Notes: generated from the letters alone by a model not told the origin. A stretch of 12,681 nucleotides of DNA from an uncultured Desulfovibrionaceae bacterium (GCA_947037905.1 CAMQUX010000021.1:1-12681), one strand, 5' to 3'. Counted from the stretch's first letter, positions 1 to 6,943 are shown. Numbers and translations: made by a program.

Positions 1-30
1 ACAAAATCGCAAAAAATAAGGACTTTATCC

Positions 31-195
31 ATGGAAAAACTCGATAAACAAGCACTACAAGTTGCAAAAGAAGTTGTTATAAAATTTATTGAAGTTGGAC
101 TTATCTCTCCAAGTAACTTCGCAAAAAACTTTGAAGCTATCTATACTGATATTCTTAAAACGCTCAAAGAAAACCAAGAACCTGAAGCTAAATAA
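31..195 (+). CDS. Small conserved-looking hypothetical protein, 54 aa
   Basis: This short frame runs from ATG to TAA. A good Shine-Dalgarno (AAGGA, 18-22) lies 8 nt before the ATG, which is the main reason to call it real. The product is amphipathic and rich in Lys, Glu and Ile (MEKLDKQALQ at the start, then a segment containing KFIEVGLISPSNF), with no signal peptide, membrane segment or cysteines. It looks like a small helical cytoplasmic protein. It ends 9 nt before the ubiE ATG, and ubiE has no clear Shine-Dalgarno of its own, so translation of ubiE is probably coupled to it. I do not recognise a function. My impression that similar small frames sit upstream of ubiE in Desulfovibrio is recollection and was not checked. 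Confidence 0.75.
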   Translation: MEKLDKQALQVAKEVVIKFIEVGLISPSNFAKNFEAIYTDILKTLKENQEPEAK

Positions 196-204
196 TAAAA
201 CTCC

Positions 205-1299
205 ATGACAAAAGAAACACAAAACCAATCAAAAAACATCGCAAGCATGTTTAATAGTATAGCAAAACATTACGATTTTTTAAATCGACTTCTAAGCTTT
301 GGGCAAGATGTTCGCTGGAGAAAAATCTTCTGCAAAAAACTTGCACTTGGTAAAAATGCTCTTGTTCTCGATCTTGCCGCAGGCACTCTTGATGTCTCAA
401 AAGAAATAGTAAAACAATACCCGCTCACACAAGTTCTTGCAGTTGATGTATCCCTTGAAATGCTCAAAAAAGGTGCAGATAAACTCTCCCTGTCTGAAGA
501 AAAAAAAATAATGCCGCTACTTGCCGATGGAAAAATTATCCCTTTGCCTGATAACTGCATCGATGCAGTTACTATATCCTTTGGTATACGAAATATTATA
601 CCAAGAGAACTTGCCTATCTTGAAATTGCACGTGTACTAAAACCAAACGGGACACTCTGTATCCTCGAGTTTGGCTCTGGGAAAAATAAAATTTGGAAAG
701 GTTTTTATAACTTTTACTTAAAAAGAATCCTTCCTATTATTGGAAAAATTTTCTCAGAAAGTAATAGTGCCTATAAATACCTTGCAGAAACTATTTGCGC
801 ATTTCCTACTGAAGATGAACTTGCAGCGGAACTACGACTAACTGGGTACTATAATATTACTCACACCCCATTGTCTTATGGTATTGTGCAAATTCATGTT
901 GCTACTAAAAACGATAGTATACACAAAGGGCTTGCGCTACAAAAAGACACTATACAAAATAATACTACGCAAAAAGAATTCTGCCATCTTACAAAAGGTA
1001 GTAATAATACTATCAAATTTGCTTGTATGATTGTTACTAAAGCTGAAGGCGATACGAAAAATAAGCCTATCCAAAAAACTGTTCCTGAAGATCAAAAAAT
1101 CAAGAAAAATAAAACAGCTGCAGCTGCAAAAGATACTAATAATATAGACTCTAATACTGCACAAAATGTAGACTCTAGCACTGCGCAAAATAAAGAACTT
1201 ACTAAAACTAAAAAAATAGATAATGATAAAACAGCCCCTAAAGCTAAGACTGGTACTGTAAGCAAAAATATAAAAAAAACAGGCTCCGCTAAAAAATAG
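205..1299 (+). CDS. ubiE: Demethylmenaquinone methyltransferase UbiE/MenG with long basic C-terminal tail
   Basis: SAM-dependent C-methyltransferase that converts demethylmenaquinone to menaquinone, the last ring step. The UbiE signature YDFLNRLLSFGQDVRWR is at residues 23-39, SAM motif I (LDLAAGTLDVS) at 55-65, FGIRN at 126-130, RVLKPNG at 143-149 and YKYLAETICAFP at 190-201. Motif I reads GTLD where many family members have GTGD. The family domain ends near residue 236 (GIVQIHVATKN), matching the usual 230-250 aa. About 128 further residues follow without a stop: residues 237-280 look like nothing I know, and 281-364 are low complexity, with 20 Lys in 84 residues plus many Asn, Thr and Ala and an 8-residue tandem repeat at 315-330. 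The ATG lies 9 nt after the preceding small gene and has no obvious Shine-Dalgarno, suggesting coupling. mqnB follows after 25 nt. Enzyme call is firm; the role of the tail is unknown. Confidence 0.93.
   Translation: MTKETQNQSKNIASMFNSIAKHYDFLNRLLSFGQDVRWRKIFCKKLALGKNALVLDLAAGTLDVSKEIVKQYPLTQVLAVDVSLEMLKKGADKLSLSEEKKIMPLLADGKIIPLPDNCIDAVTISFGIRNIIPRELAYLEIARVLKPNGTLCILEFGSGKNKIWKGFYNFYLKRILPIIGKIFSESNSAYKYLAETICAFPTEDELAAELRLTGYYNITHTPLSYGIVQIHVATKNDSIHKGLALQKDTIQNNTTQKEFCHLTKGSNNTIKFACMIVTKAEGDTKNKPIQKTVPEDQKIKKNKTAAAAKDTNNIDSNTAQNVDSSTAQNKELTKTKKIDNDKTAPKAKTGTVSKNIKKTGSAKK
1147..1194 (+). repeat. 24-bp in-frame tandem repeat in the ubiE tail
   Basis: Two adjacent 24-bp units (1147-1170 and 1171-1194) differ at a few positions and encode DSNTAQNV and DSSTAQNK, residues 315-330 of UbiE. 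Because the unit is a multiple of three it keeps the frame. It points to growth of the tail by local duplication or slippage. Confidence 0.8.
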
Positions 1300-1324
1300 C
1301 TGCGAGTTACTATAGGGATTTAAT

Positions 1325-2077
1325 GTGTTCCACAAAGAAAAACTCATTAATGAAACACCTACTACAGAAGAAACTCTCACTTTTTTGGTAACAGCAGCCA
1401 CAGCGTTTGAGCTTTGTGGCGTTTTTGAAATTTTACCCAGTGAGTTAAAAAATCTTGCAGACGGAGCTCTTTACGATTTTTCGTTTCAAGAAAAAAAACT
1501 CACAGCGCTCATTACAGGTGTTGGAACCATAAACACTGCCCTGCATCTTACAAAAGCACTTATGCAAAAAAAATATGCAGGTGTCATTCATTTAGGAATA
1601 GCAGGAAGCTATAAAAAAGACATATTCCCGCTCGCTACATGCTGTTATATAGAAAAAGAAATTTGGGCAGAGTACGGAATTATGCAAGAAAATAACTGCG
1701 CATCTGCAACAGATTTTCCAATGCCTTGTGTACGGTTAGAAAAAGAACATTTTTCAAGCACACTTATAAATGATGTTGAAAGAAACATGCAAATACTTAA
1801 ACTGCATATGCCTAAAAATAAAGTACAAGCAAGTGCTTTGACTCTTAATGCAGTAAGTGCTAGCGAAAAAAGAGCCTGTTTGCTAGAGAAAGAATTTTCT
1901 GCGGATATTGAAATTATGGAAGGCTTTGCAACAGCACAGACCTGTAAATATTTTGATACTCCTTATATACATATACGTGCTATCTCAAATATCGCTGGTG
2001 TGTGTGATAAAAAACAATGGCAAATTTCTGAGGCACTCAGCTCTCTTAAAGAACAAATATCACTACTATTTGCTTAA
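1325..2077 (+). CDS. mqnB: Futalosine hydrolase MqnB
   Basis: Nucleoside hydrolase of the PNP/UDP phosphorylase (MTA/SAH nucleosidase-like) superfamily. In the futalosine route to menaquinone it splits futalosine into hypoxanthine and dehypoxanthine futalosine. Visible landmarks are the family N-terminus FLVTAATAFEL (20-30), GVGTINTALHL (65-75), HLGIAGSY (89-96), EIWAEYGI (112-119), and the C-terminal block with EIMEGFATA (196-204) and RAISNIAG (218-225), where the conserved MEG glutamate binds the ribose in this superfamily. Length (250 aa) is normal to slightly long. The start is GTG at 1325 with AGGGA (1314-1318) 6 nt upstream. An ATG at 1323 overlaps it but opens another frame that stops at 1391. 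The first ~19 residues precede the family core, so the true start is somewhat uncertain. It probably shares a transcript with ubiE, fitting a menaquinone role over generic MTA/SAH nucleosidase. Confidence 0.85.
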   Translation: MFHKEKLINETPTTEETLTFLVTAATAFELCGVFEILPSELKNLADGALYDFSFQEKKLTALITGVGTINTALHLTKALMQKKYAGVIHLGIAGSYKKDIFPLATCCYIEKEIWAEYGIMQENNCASATDFPMPCVRLEKEHFSSTLINDVERNMQILKLHMPKNKVQASALTLNAVSASEKRACLLEKEFSADIEIMEGFATAQTCKYFDTPYIHIRAISNIAGVCDKKQWQISEALSSLKEQISLLFA

Positions 2078-2104
2078 TTTTTGCTTAATTTTGGAATACT
2101 TTAC

Positions 2105-2140
2105 GTTGTGATATTATTAAGAGTTGCGATATTACTAAGA
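2105..2140. repeat. 18-bp tandem repeat, two copies, intergenic
   Basis: Units GTTGTGATATTATTAAGA (2105-2122) and GTTGCGATATTACTAAGA (2123-2140) match at 16 of 18 positions. They lie between mqnB and the polyprenyl synthase gene. Just before them, the end of mqnB shows a smaller duplication of TTTGCTTAATTT. A paired regulator site or simple slippage are both possible. Confidence 0.7.
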
Positions 2141-2203
2141 GCGGATAGAATTTACAAATTTGTGCGATTTTATTTAATCCGTATCTTTTAGCAGAATTTT
2201 ATT

Positions 2204-2250
2204 GATTCTTATAATAAGCACTGTTTAGTTAATTCTTATAATGCAAGAAT
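2204..2250 (+). promoter_or_regulatory. Putative promoter region with two TTCTTATAAT boxes
   Basis: The 10-mer TTCTTATAAT occurs twice, each copy containing a perfect -10 hexamer TATAAT (2210-2215 and 2237-2242), 27 bp apart. The second also lies in a 6-bp inverted repeat (ATTCTT 2232-2237, AAGAAT 2245-2250). No good -35 hexamer is seen at 16-18 bp from either. The downstream gene starts at 2292, so a promoter here for the polyprenyl synthase-purL pair is plausible. The assignment rests on the -10 boxes and the 214-nt gap only. Confidence 0.45.
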
Positions 2251-2291
2251 AACCCCATATATTTATATTTTTTTCAAACAATGGAAGATTC

Positions 2292-3260
2292 ATGACTGAT
2301 GTAGTTAAAATTTATTTAAAAAAAGATATTTCATCTATTAATACATTTTTAAAGACGAATACCAACTCTTTTAGTCCCCTTGTAAAAGAAATTACACAAC
2401 ATATTCTTTTATCTGGCGGGAAAAGAGTTCGCCCGCTACTGACACTACTTTGTGCAAGAATACAGGGAAAGACAAAAGATAGTATACCTCTTGCGTGTTC
2501 TCTTGAGATGATTCATGCAGCATCACTGCTGCACGATGATATTTTAGATGATAGTAATATGAGAAGAAAAAACCCTACAGCGCATACAATTTTTGGAAAT
2601 AATGCTACAATTCTAGCAGGTGATGCGCTCCTTGCAAGAGCGAGCAGAATAGCTGCTGAATATAATAATGCATACATAGTAAAACTTTTTGCATCTGCGG
2701 TAGAAGATACTGCATCTGGCGCCATTGATGAAATGTATCATACTGGCGATGCTGAGCTTACTGAAAAAGAATATTATGAAATAATTATAGGCAAAACAGC
2801 AAAGCTTTTTGAATTTTCCTGTAGAATGGGCGCATGTTGTGAAAACGCCCCAATTGAGATTGAAGATGCGCTCGGAAATTTTGGGCTTAATATTGGTATT
2901 GCGTTTCAACTTGTAGATGATTCTTTAGATTACGCAAGCTCTTCTGAAGATACAGGAAAACCAATCGGTGGCGATTTGCGAGAGGGCAAAATGACCCTGC
3001 CTCTTATTCTTTATCTGCAAACAAGAGAAAAAAGTGAGCGAAAAGCCATTAAAAAAGCTTTTACAGAAAAAAATCTATCAGCTCAAATGCAAGAAGAAAT
3101 TATATACAATATTACCCATGCAGATTTTACACAAACCACAAGAAATACTGCCAAACAATATATAGAAAAAGCAACGCAAAACTTAAATAGTATTGCAGAT
3201 TGCAAAGAAAAAGAAATACTCTTACAAATAGCACAATATGTTATTGCAAGAATTAACTAA
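2292..3260 (+). CDS. Long-chain trans-polyprenyl diphosphate synthase (IspB/HepT type)
   Basis: Isoprenyl chain-elongating enzyme that condenses isopentenyl diphosphate units; here it most likely makes the menaquinone side chain. Residues 42-50 carry GGKRVRPLL. The first Asp-rich motif is DDILD (82-86) in HDDILDDS, followed by RRKNPTAH (91-98) for diphosphate binding. GKTAKLFEF is at 167-175, and the second Asp-rich motif is DDSLD (209-213) in QLVDDSLD, followed by GDLREGKMTLPLI (227-239). Small residues (A77, S78) sit 4-5 places before the first Asp motif, where short-chain FPP synthases usually have bulky aromatics, so a long-chain product is favoured; the exact length cannot be read. Length (322 aa) is normal. 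GGAAG (2283-2287) precedes the ATG by only 4 nt. It follows mqnB by 214 nt and precedes purL by 46 nt. Its neighbours ubiE and mqnB support a menaquinone role. Confidence 0.9.
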   Translation: MTDVVKIYLKKDISSINTFLKTNTNSFSPLVKEITQHILLSGGKRVRPLLTLLCARIQGKTKDSIPLACSLEMIHAASLLHDDILDDSNMRRKNPTAHTIFGNNATILAGDALLARASRIAAEYNNAYIVKLFASAVEDTASGAIDEMYHTGDAELTEKEYYEIIIGKTAKLFEFSCRMGACCENAPIEIEDALGNFGLNIGIAFQLVDDSLDYASSSEDTGKPIGGDLREGKMTLPLILYLQTREKSERKAIKKAFTEKNLSAQMQEEIIYNITHADFTQTTRNTAKQYIEKATQNLNSIADCKEKEILLQIAQYVIARIN

Positions 3261-3306
3261 TTTTTAAGTCCATATTTTATTAGCTTTTATTTTAAGGAGA
3301 ACTAAA

Positions 3307-6288
3307 ATGTCTTTACGATTTGAAGTAGCTCTTAAAGATCATGTTCAAGATGTTGTAGGAAAAAGAGTTGCAAACAAAATTCACGAGCAGTTAAATATTG
3401 CTGTGGAAAAAGTTCGCATCGTAAAATGCTATACAGTAGATGGAATAGATCCTTCTCTCTCTGCAAAAATACAAGAGCTTAGTATATTACACGATTCCGT
3501 TCTGCATACTATAAATGAAGAAATAACTCAAAATTTCGACTGGATTATTGAAGTTGCTTTCCGCCCAGGTGTCACAGACAACGAAGGGCGCACTGCAAAA
3601 GAAGCTCTTTGTACCGCTCTTACTCTCAGTAAAGACCAAGCAAAAGATGTTGCTGTATATACTTCTACCTTCTATCTTATAAATGGCTCAGTAAAAAAAG
3701 ACGACATTCACTCTATTGCTCACGATTTACTCGCAAACGAACTTATTCAGCGCTATGAATATAAAAATAAAGAAGAATGGAAAAAAACTCCATCTTTTCC
3801 AGTTAAAACTGCAAAAGTAACTGGTGAAGCATCTAAAGAAGTGCAAACAATTCCTATATTTAGCATGAGCAACGAAGAGCTTATGGCTTTTTCACGAGCA
3901 AATACGCTCGCTCTTACACTCGAAGAAATGTTGACCATAAAAAATTACTATCTCGCTGAAGAAAATCAAGCGAAAAGAGCTAAGCTAGGACTAGAAGCAG
4001 AACCAAGTGATGCAGAAGTAGAAGTGCTTGCACAAACATGGTCTGAGCACTGCAAGCATAAAATCTTTGCTGCAAAAATAAACTATACAGATACCGAAAC
4101 AAACGAAACAGAAGTTATTGATTCCATATATAAAACCTATATACAAGGAAGCACTGCAATAATACGCAAGAACATGAAAGAAAATGATTTTTGCCTATCA
4201 GTTTTTAAAGACAACGCTGGTGTTTTAAAATTTAGCGAAAACTTAAATATCTGTATAAAAGTAGAAACACACAACTCCCCTTCAGCTCTTGACCCATACG
4301 GTGGAGCATTAACAGGAATAGTTGGTGTAAACCGTGACCCAATGGGAACAGGGCTTGGCGCAAACTTACTGTGTAATACAAATGTTTTCTGCTTTGCCTC
4401 ACCTTTTTACGAGGGAGCTATTCCACCTCGTCTTTTACACCCACGCCGTATATTTGAAGGTGTGCGTGAGGGCGTTGAGCATGGTGGCAATAAATCTGGT
4501 GTGCCTACTGTAAACGGCTCTATCTTTTTTGATGATAGATTCCTTGGCAAACCACTTGTATATTGTGGTACTGTTGGTACCATGCCTGTTTTAACAGCTG
4601 GTAGAAAAAGCCATGAGAAATTTGCAGAAGTTGGCGATTATATCGTTATGTGTGGTGGACGTATTGGTAAAGATGGCATACATGGTGCTACTTTTTCTTC
4701 CGAAGAACTACACGAAGGCTCCCCTGCAACAGCAGTGCAAATTGGCGACCCAATAACACAGCGTAAAATGTACGATTTCCTTATGCGTGCAAGAGATACT
4801 GGATTATATAATTCTATTACTGATAACGGAGCAGGTGGATTATCCTCATCAGTTGGAGAAATGGCAGAAGCAACTGGCGGATGTAAGATGGATCTTGCAA
4901 AAGCGCCTCTTAAATACGACGGACTTCGCCCTTGGGAAATTCTTATATCAGAAGCACAAGAACGTATGACTCTTGCTGTGCCTAAAGAAAAACTTAATGA
5001 GTTTTTAAGCTTATCAGAAGCTATGGACGTTGAATCATCTGTTCTTGGTACTTTCACAGACTCTGGCTTATTCTCTGTTTACTACGAAGATGTACCTGTT
5101 TGTGTGCTTGAGATGGAGTTTATGCACGGCGGGCTGCCTCAATTAGAACTTGAGGCTATTTGGAAAAAACCTGTGCTAGAAAATGATACGACTCCTACAG
5201 TTAATAATCATGAAACAGTGCTTCTTGACCTGCTTTCTAGTTTAAATATTTGTAGTAAAGAATATGTTATCAGACAGTACGATCATGAAGTGCAAGGAAA
5301 GAGTGTTGTTAAGCCACTTATTGGTCTTCATCATGATGCACCTGCTGATGCAGCGATTTTACGTCCTGAATTTGACTCAAATAAAGGGCTACTGCTCTCT
5401 CATGGGCTTTGTCCACAGTTTAGTGATATTGATACCTACCATATGATGGCTCTTGCTATTGATGAAGCTGTTAGAAATGCTGTGGCAACTGGTGGCGATA
5501 TTAATTATATGGCTGGTTGTGATAATTTCTGCTGGTGTGATCCTGTGCAATCAGAAACAACTCCTGATGGACATTATAAGCTTGCACAACTTGTGCGTGC
5601 AAATAAGGCTCTTTTTGATTACTGTATTGCTTTTGGTATTCCTTGTGTGTCTGGAAAAGATTCCATGAAAAACGACTACAAGGGTGTGGATACAAAAATA
5701 TCTATTCCACCAACTGTTTTATTCTCACTCATTGGTGTTATACCTAATGTGCATAATGCAGTGACTTCTGATTTTAAAAAAGCAACTGATCTTATTTATG
5801 TACTTGGAAAAACTTTTGATGAACTTGCAGCTAGTGAAGTATCTCGCTTGCTCTCTTTTAAGAAAAGCGCTGTTCCAAAAGTTGATGTTGTTTCTGCTCG
5901 TAAACGCTATGAAACAATCTTTACCTCAGCATCGCAAAAACTGCACAACAGCGCACATGACATGTCAGAAGGTGGACTGTCTGTTGCTATTGCAGAGATG
6001 GCAATTGGTGGAAGACTTGGTTGTTCTTTAAATATAGATGCTATGCCAACAAATGGCGAGCTTGATGTGTTTACTCATCTCTACAGTGAATCTGCAAGTC
6101 GTATACTTGTAACTGTTCCAAAAGAAAATAAAAATGCTTTTGAAAGTCTTTTTAAAGGACAAGATTTTGCGCTACTTGGAGAAGTAACTGAAAAACCAAC
6201 ACTGAGCTTGCACGCAAAAGGAACTCAAATTATAGCTACTGAAGTTGATAAACTTGTACATGCCTTTAAGAAAACATTACAGTGGTAA
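3307..6288 (+). CDS. purL: Phosphoribosylformylglycinamidine synthase, PurS-PurL fusion without glutaminase
   Basis: ATP-dependent FGAM synthase, fourth step of de novo purine synthesis, converting FGAR to FGAM. The N-terminus looks like two PurS-like units: EVALKDHVQDVVGKRVA (6-22) and EVAFRPGVTDNEGRTAKEAL (82-101), the second ending in LLANELIQRYEY (141-152), which resembles the end of PurS. The PurL core follows: TWSEHCKHK (244-252) with the active-site His, ETHNSPSALDPYGG (320-333), GGRIGKDGIHGATFS (450-464), TDNGAGGLSS (505-514), SGKDSMKND (782-790) and HDMSEGGLS (884-892) in the second synthetase half. There is no class I glutaminase domain, so a separate PurQ must supply ammonia, presumably encoded elsewhere. 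Length 993 aa versus about 1300 for the one-piece proteobacterial enzyme. AAGGAG (3294-3299) is 7 nt before ATG. It probably shares a transcript with the polyprenyl synthase. Confidence 0.93.
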   Translation: MSLRFEVALKDHVQDVVGKRVANKIHEQLNIAVEKVRIVKCYTVDGIDPSLSAKIQELSILHDSVLHTINEEITQNFDWIIEVAFRPGVTDNEGRTAKEALCTALTLSKDQAKDVAVYTSTFYLINGSVKKDDIHSIAHDLLANELIQRYEYKNKEEWKKTPSFPVKTAKVTGEASKEVQTIPIFSMSNEELMAFSRANTLALTLEEMLTIKNYYLAEENQAKRAKLGLEAEPSDAEVEVLAQTWSEHCKHKIFAAKINYTDTETNETEVIDSIYKTYIQGSTAIIRKNMKENDFCLSVFKDNAGVLKFSENLNICIKVETHNSPSALDPYGGALTGIVGVNRDPMGTGLGANLLCNTNVFCFASPFYEGAIPPRLLHPRRIFEGVREGVEHGGNKSGVPTVNGSIFFDDRFLGKPLVYCGTVGTMPVLTAGRKSHEKFAEVGDYIVMCGGRIGKDGIHGATFSSEELHEGSPATAVQIGDPITQRKMYDFLMRARDTGLYNSITDNGAGGLSSSVGEMAEATGGCKMDLAKAPLKYDGLRPWEILISEAQERMTLAVPKEKLNEFLSLSEAMDVESSVLGTFTDSGLFSVYYEDVPVCVLEMEFMHGGLPQLELEAIWKKPVLENDTTPTVNNHETVLLDLLSSLNICSKEYVIRQYDHEVQGKSVVKPLIGLHHDAPADAAILRPEFDSNKGLLLSHGLCPQFSDIDTYHMMALAIDEAVRNAVATGGDINYMAGCDNFCWCDPVQSETTPDGHYKLAQLVRANKALFDYCIAFGIPCVSGKDSMKNDYKGVDTKISIPPTVLFSLIGVIPNVHNAVTSDFKKATDLIYVLGKTFDELAASEVSRLLSFKKSAVPKVDVVSARKRYETIFTSASQKLHNSAHDMSEGGLSVAIAEMAIGGRLGCSLNIDAMPTNGELDVFTHLYSESASRILVTVPKENKNAFESLFKGQDFALLGEVTEKPTLSLHAKGTQIIATEVDKLVHAFKKTLQW

Positions 6289-6300
6289 AGACTGTAATGT
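6274..6300 (+). terminator. Perfect 10-bp inverted repeat spanning the purL stop codon
   Basis: ACATTACAGT (6274-6283) and ACTGTAATGT (6291-6300) are exact inverse complements around a 7-nt loop that contains the TAA stop (6286-6288). Only a short T run follows, so alone it is a weak terminator. It may instead protect the mRNA 3' end or work with the strong hairpin 25 nt downstream. Confidence 0.55.
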
Positions 6301-6325
6301 TTTAATATAATTAATATTATAAAAC

Positions 6326-6359
6326 AAAAAAAGGTTCTTCGAAAGAAGAACCTTTTTTT
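6326..6359. terminator. Strong bidirectional rho-independent terminator
   Basis: Seven A residues and GGTTCTTC (6333-6340), a GAAA tetraloop (6341-6344), then GAAGAACC (6345-6352) and seven T residues. The 8-bp GC-containing stem flanked by A7/T7 works on both strands. It ends the purL transcript and the convergent lipoprotein gene at 6450-6935. Confidence 0.93.
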
Positions 6360-6374
6360 ATTTTATTTGTATTC

Positions 6375-6413
6375 TATTTATTTTACTTGTTTATATTTTA
6401 TTTATTTTACTTG
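6375..6413. repeat. 15-bp direct repeat between convergent genes
   Basis: TATTTATTTTACTTG occurs at 6375-6389 and again at 6399-6413, 24 bp apart, in the AT-only stretch between the terminator and the lipoprotein gene. It looks like a simple local duplication; no function is evident. Confidence 0.7.
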
Positions 6414-6418
6414 GCAGA

Positions 6419-6434
6419 ATTCTTTTATAAGAAT
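6419..6434. repeat. Short inverted repeat downstream of the NlpC/P60 gene
   Basis: ATTCTT (6419-6424), loop TTAT, AAGAAT (6429-6434). It lies 15 nt beyond the stop of the minus-strand lipoprotein gene. No T run follows on the minus strand, so termination probably depends on the hairpin at 6326-6359. Confidence 0.4.
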
Positions 6435-6449
6435 ACCCAAATAGAGACT

Positions 6450-6935
6450 TTATCTTCTACCTTTTGGATAATATCGTCTTGCACCAATAAAATATTTCTT
6501 CCAATATGAGGTAAAGAACGATTCTTTTACTGCTTGCCCTGGTAAAGGACTATGTACTAAAGACCCATCACCTGTAGAAATAGCGGTATGAAAATTTTTC
6601 CCTGAGCGCTCAAGGTCAAAGAATAAAACATCCCCATGCCGTATACGACTAAAAGGTACATTATATCCAGCTTTAAATTGTTCTATTGATTCTTTTGGAA
6701 TTTCCATGCCGTTTCTTGCAAAAATCCAATACGTGAACCCTGATGAATCAAAACCTGCCTGTGGAGAAGTACCTCCCCAAAGATAAGGAATATCTATAAG
6801 CGAGCGTGCTGTAATAAGTGTATTTGTACGCAAGCTTTTTTCTACTGTTGCAATACCGTAGTCCTCATTAGAAGAGCTACAACCAAATAAAAATATAAAT
6901 CCGACTAATAAAAGATAAAAAGAATGTTTTCTCAT
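6450..6935 (-). CDS. NlpC/P60-fold lipoprotein lacking the catalytic cysteine
   Basis: Small exported lipoprotein (161 aa from the ATG at 6935) with an NlpC/P60 (C40) domain, a fold that usually cleaves peptidoglycan stem peptides. The signal peptide starts MRKHSFYLLLVGF and ends at lipobox LFGC, lipidated Cys19. The domain runs from about 35 to 155: PYLWGGTSP (50-58), GFDSSGFTYW (61-70), RHGDVLFFDL (99-108), FHTAIS (115-120) and SLVHSP (125-130). Family members read DCSG at the nucleophile; here it is DSSG, so the catalytic Cys is Ser64 (TCA at 6744-6746, minus strand). Both histidines (116, 128) remain. It may be a non-hydrolytic binder or regulator, or a Ser variant. Start choice: AGGAGG (6944-6949) is 8 nt from the ATG at 6935 but only 2 nt from the in-frame ATG at 6941, so 6935 is preferred. 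It is single and convergent to purL. Confidence 0.88.
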   Translation of the reverse strand: MRKHSFYLLLVGFIFLFGCSSSNEDYGIATVEKSLRTNTLITARSLIDIPYLWGGTSPQAGFDSSGFTYWIFARNGMEIPKESIEQFKAGYNVPFSRIRHGDVLFFDLERSGKNFHTAISTGDGSLVHSPLPGQAVKESFFTSYWKKYFIGARRYYPKGRR

Positions 6936-6943
6936 TTTCATCT

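Noticed and set aside
937..1401. Open frame of 154 codons on the minus strand opposite the ubiE tail
   Set aside because: It is the antisense of the Lys/Asn-rich tail, giving a Phe/Ser/Ile-rich product with no ribosome binding site or family resemblance.
4638..5057. Open frame of 139 codons on the minus strand inside purL
   Set aside because: It overlaps conserved PurL motifs completely and has no start signal of its own.
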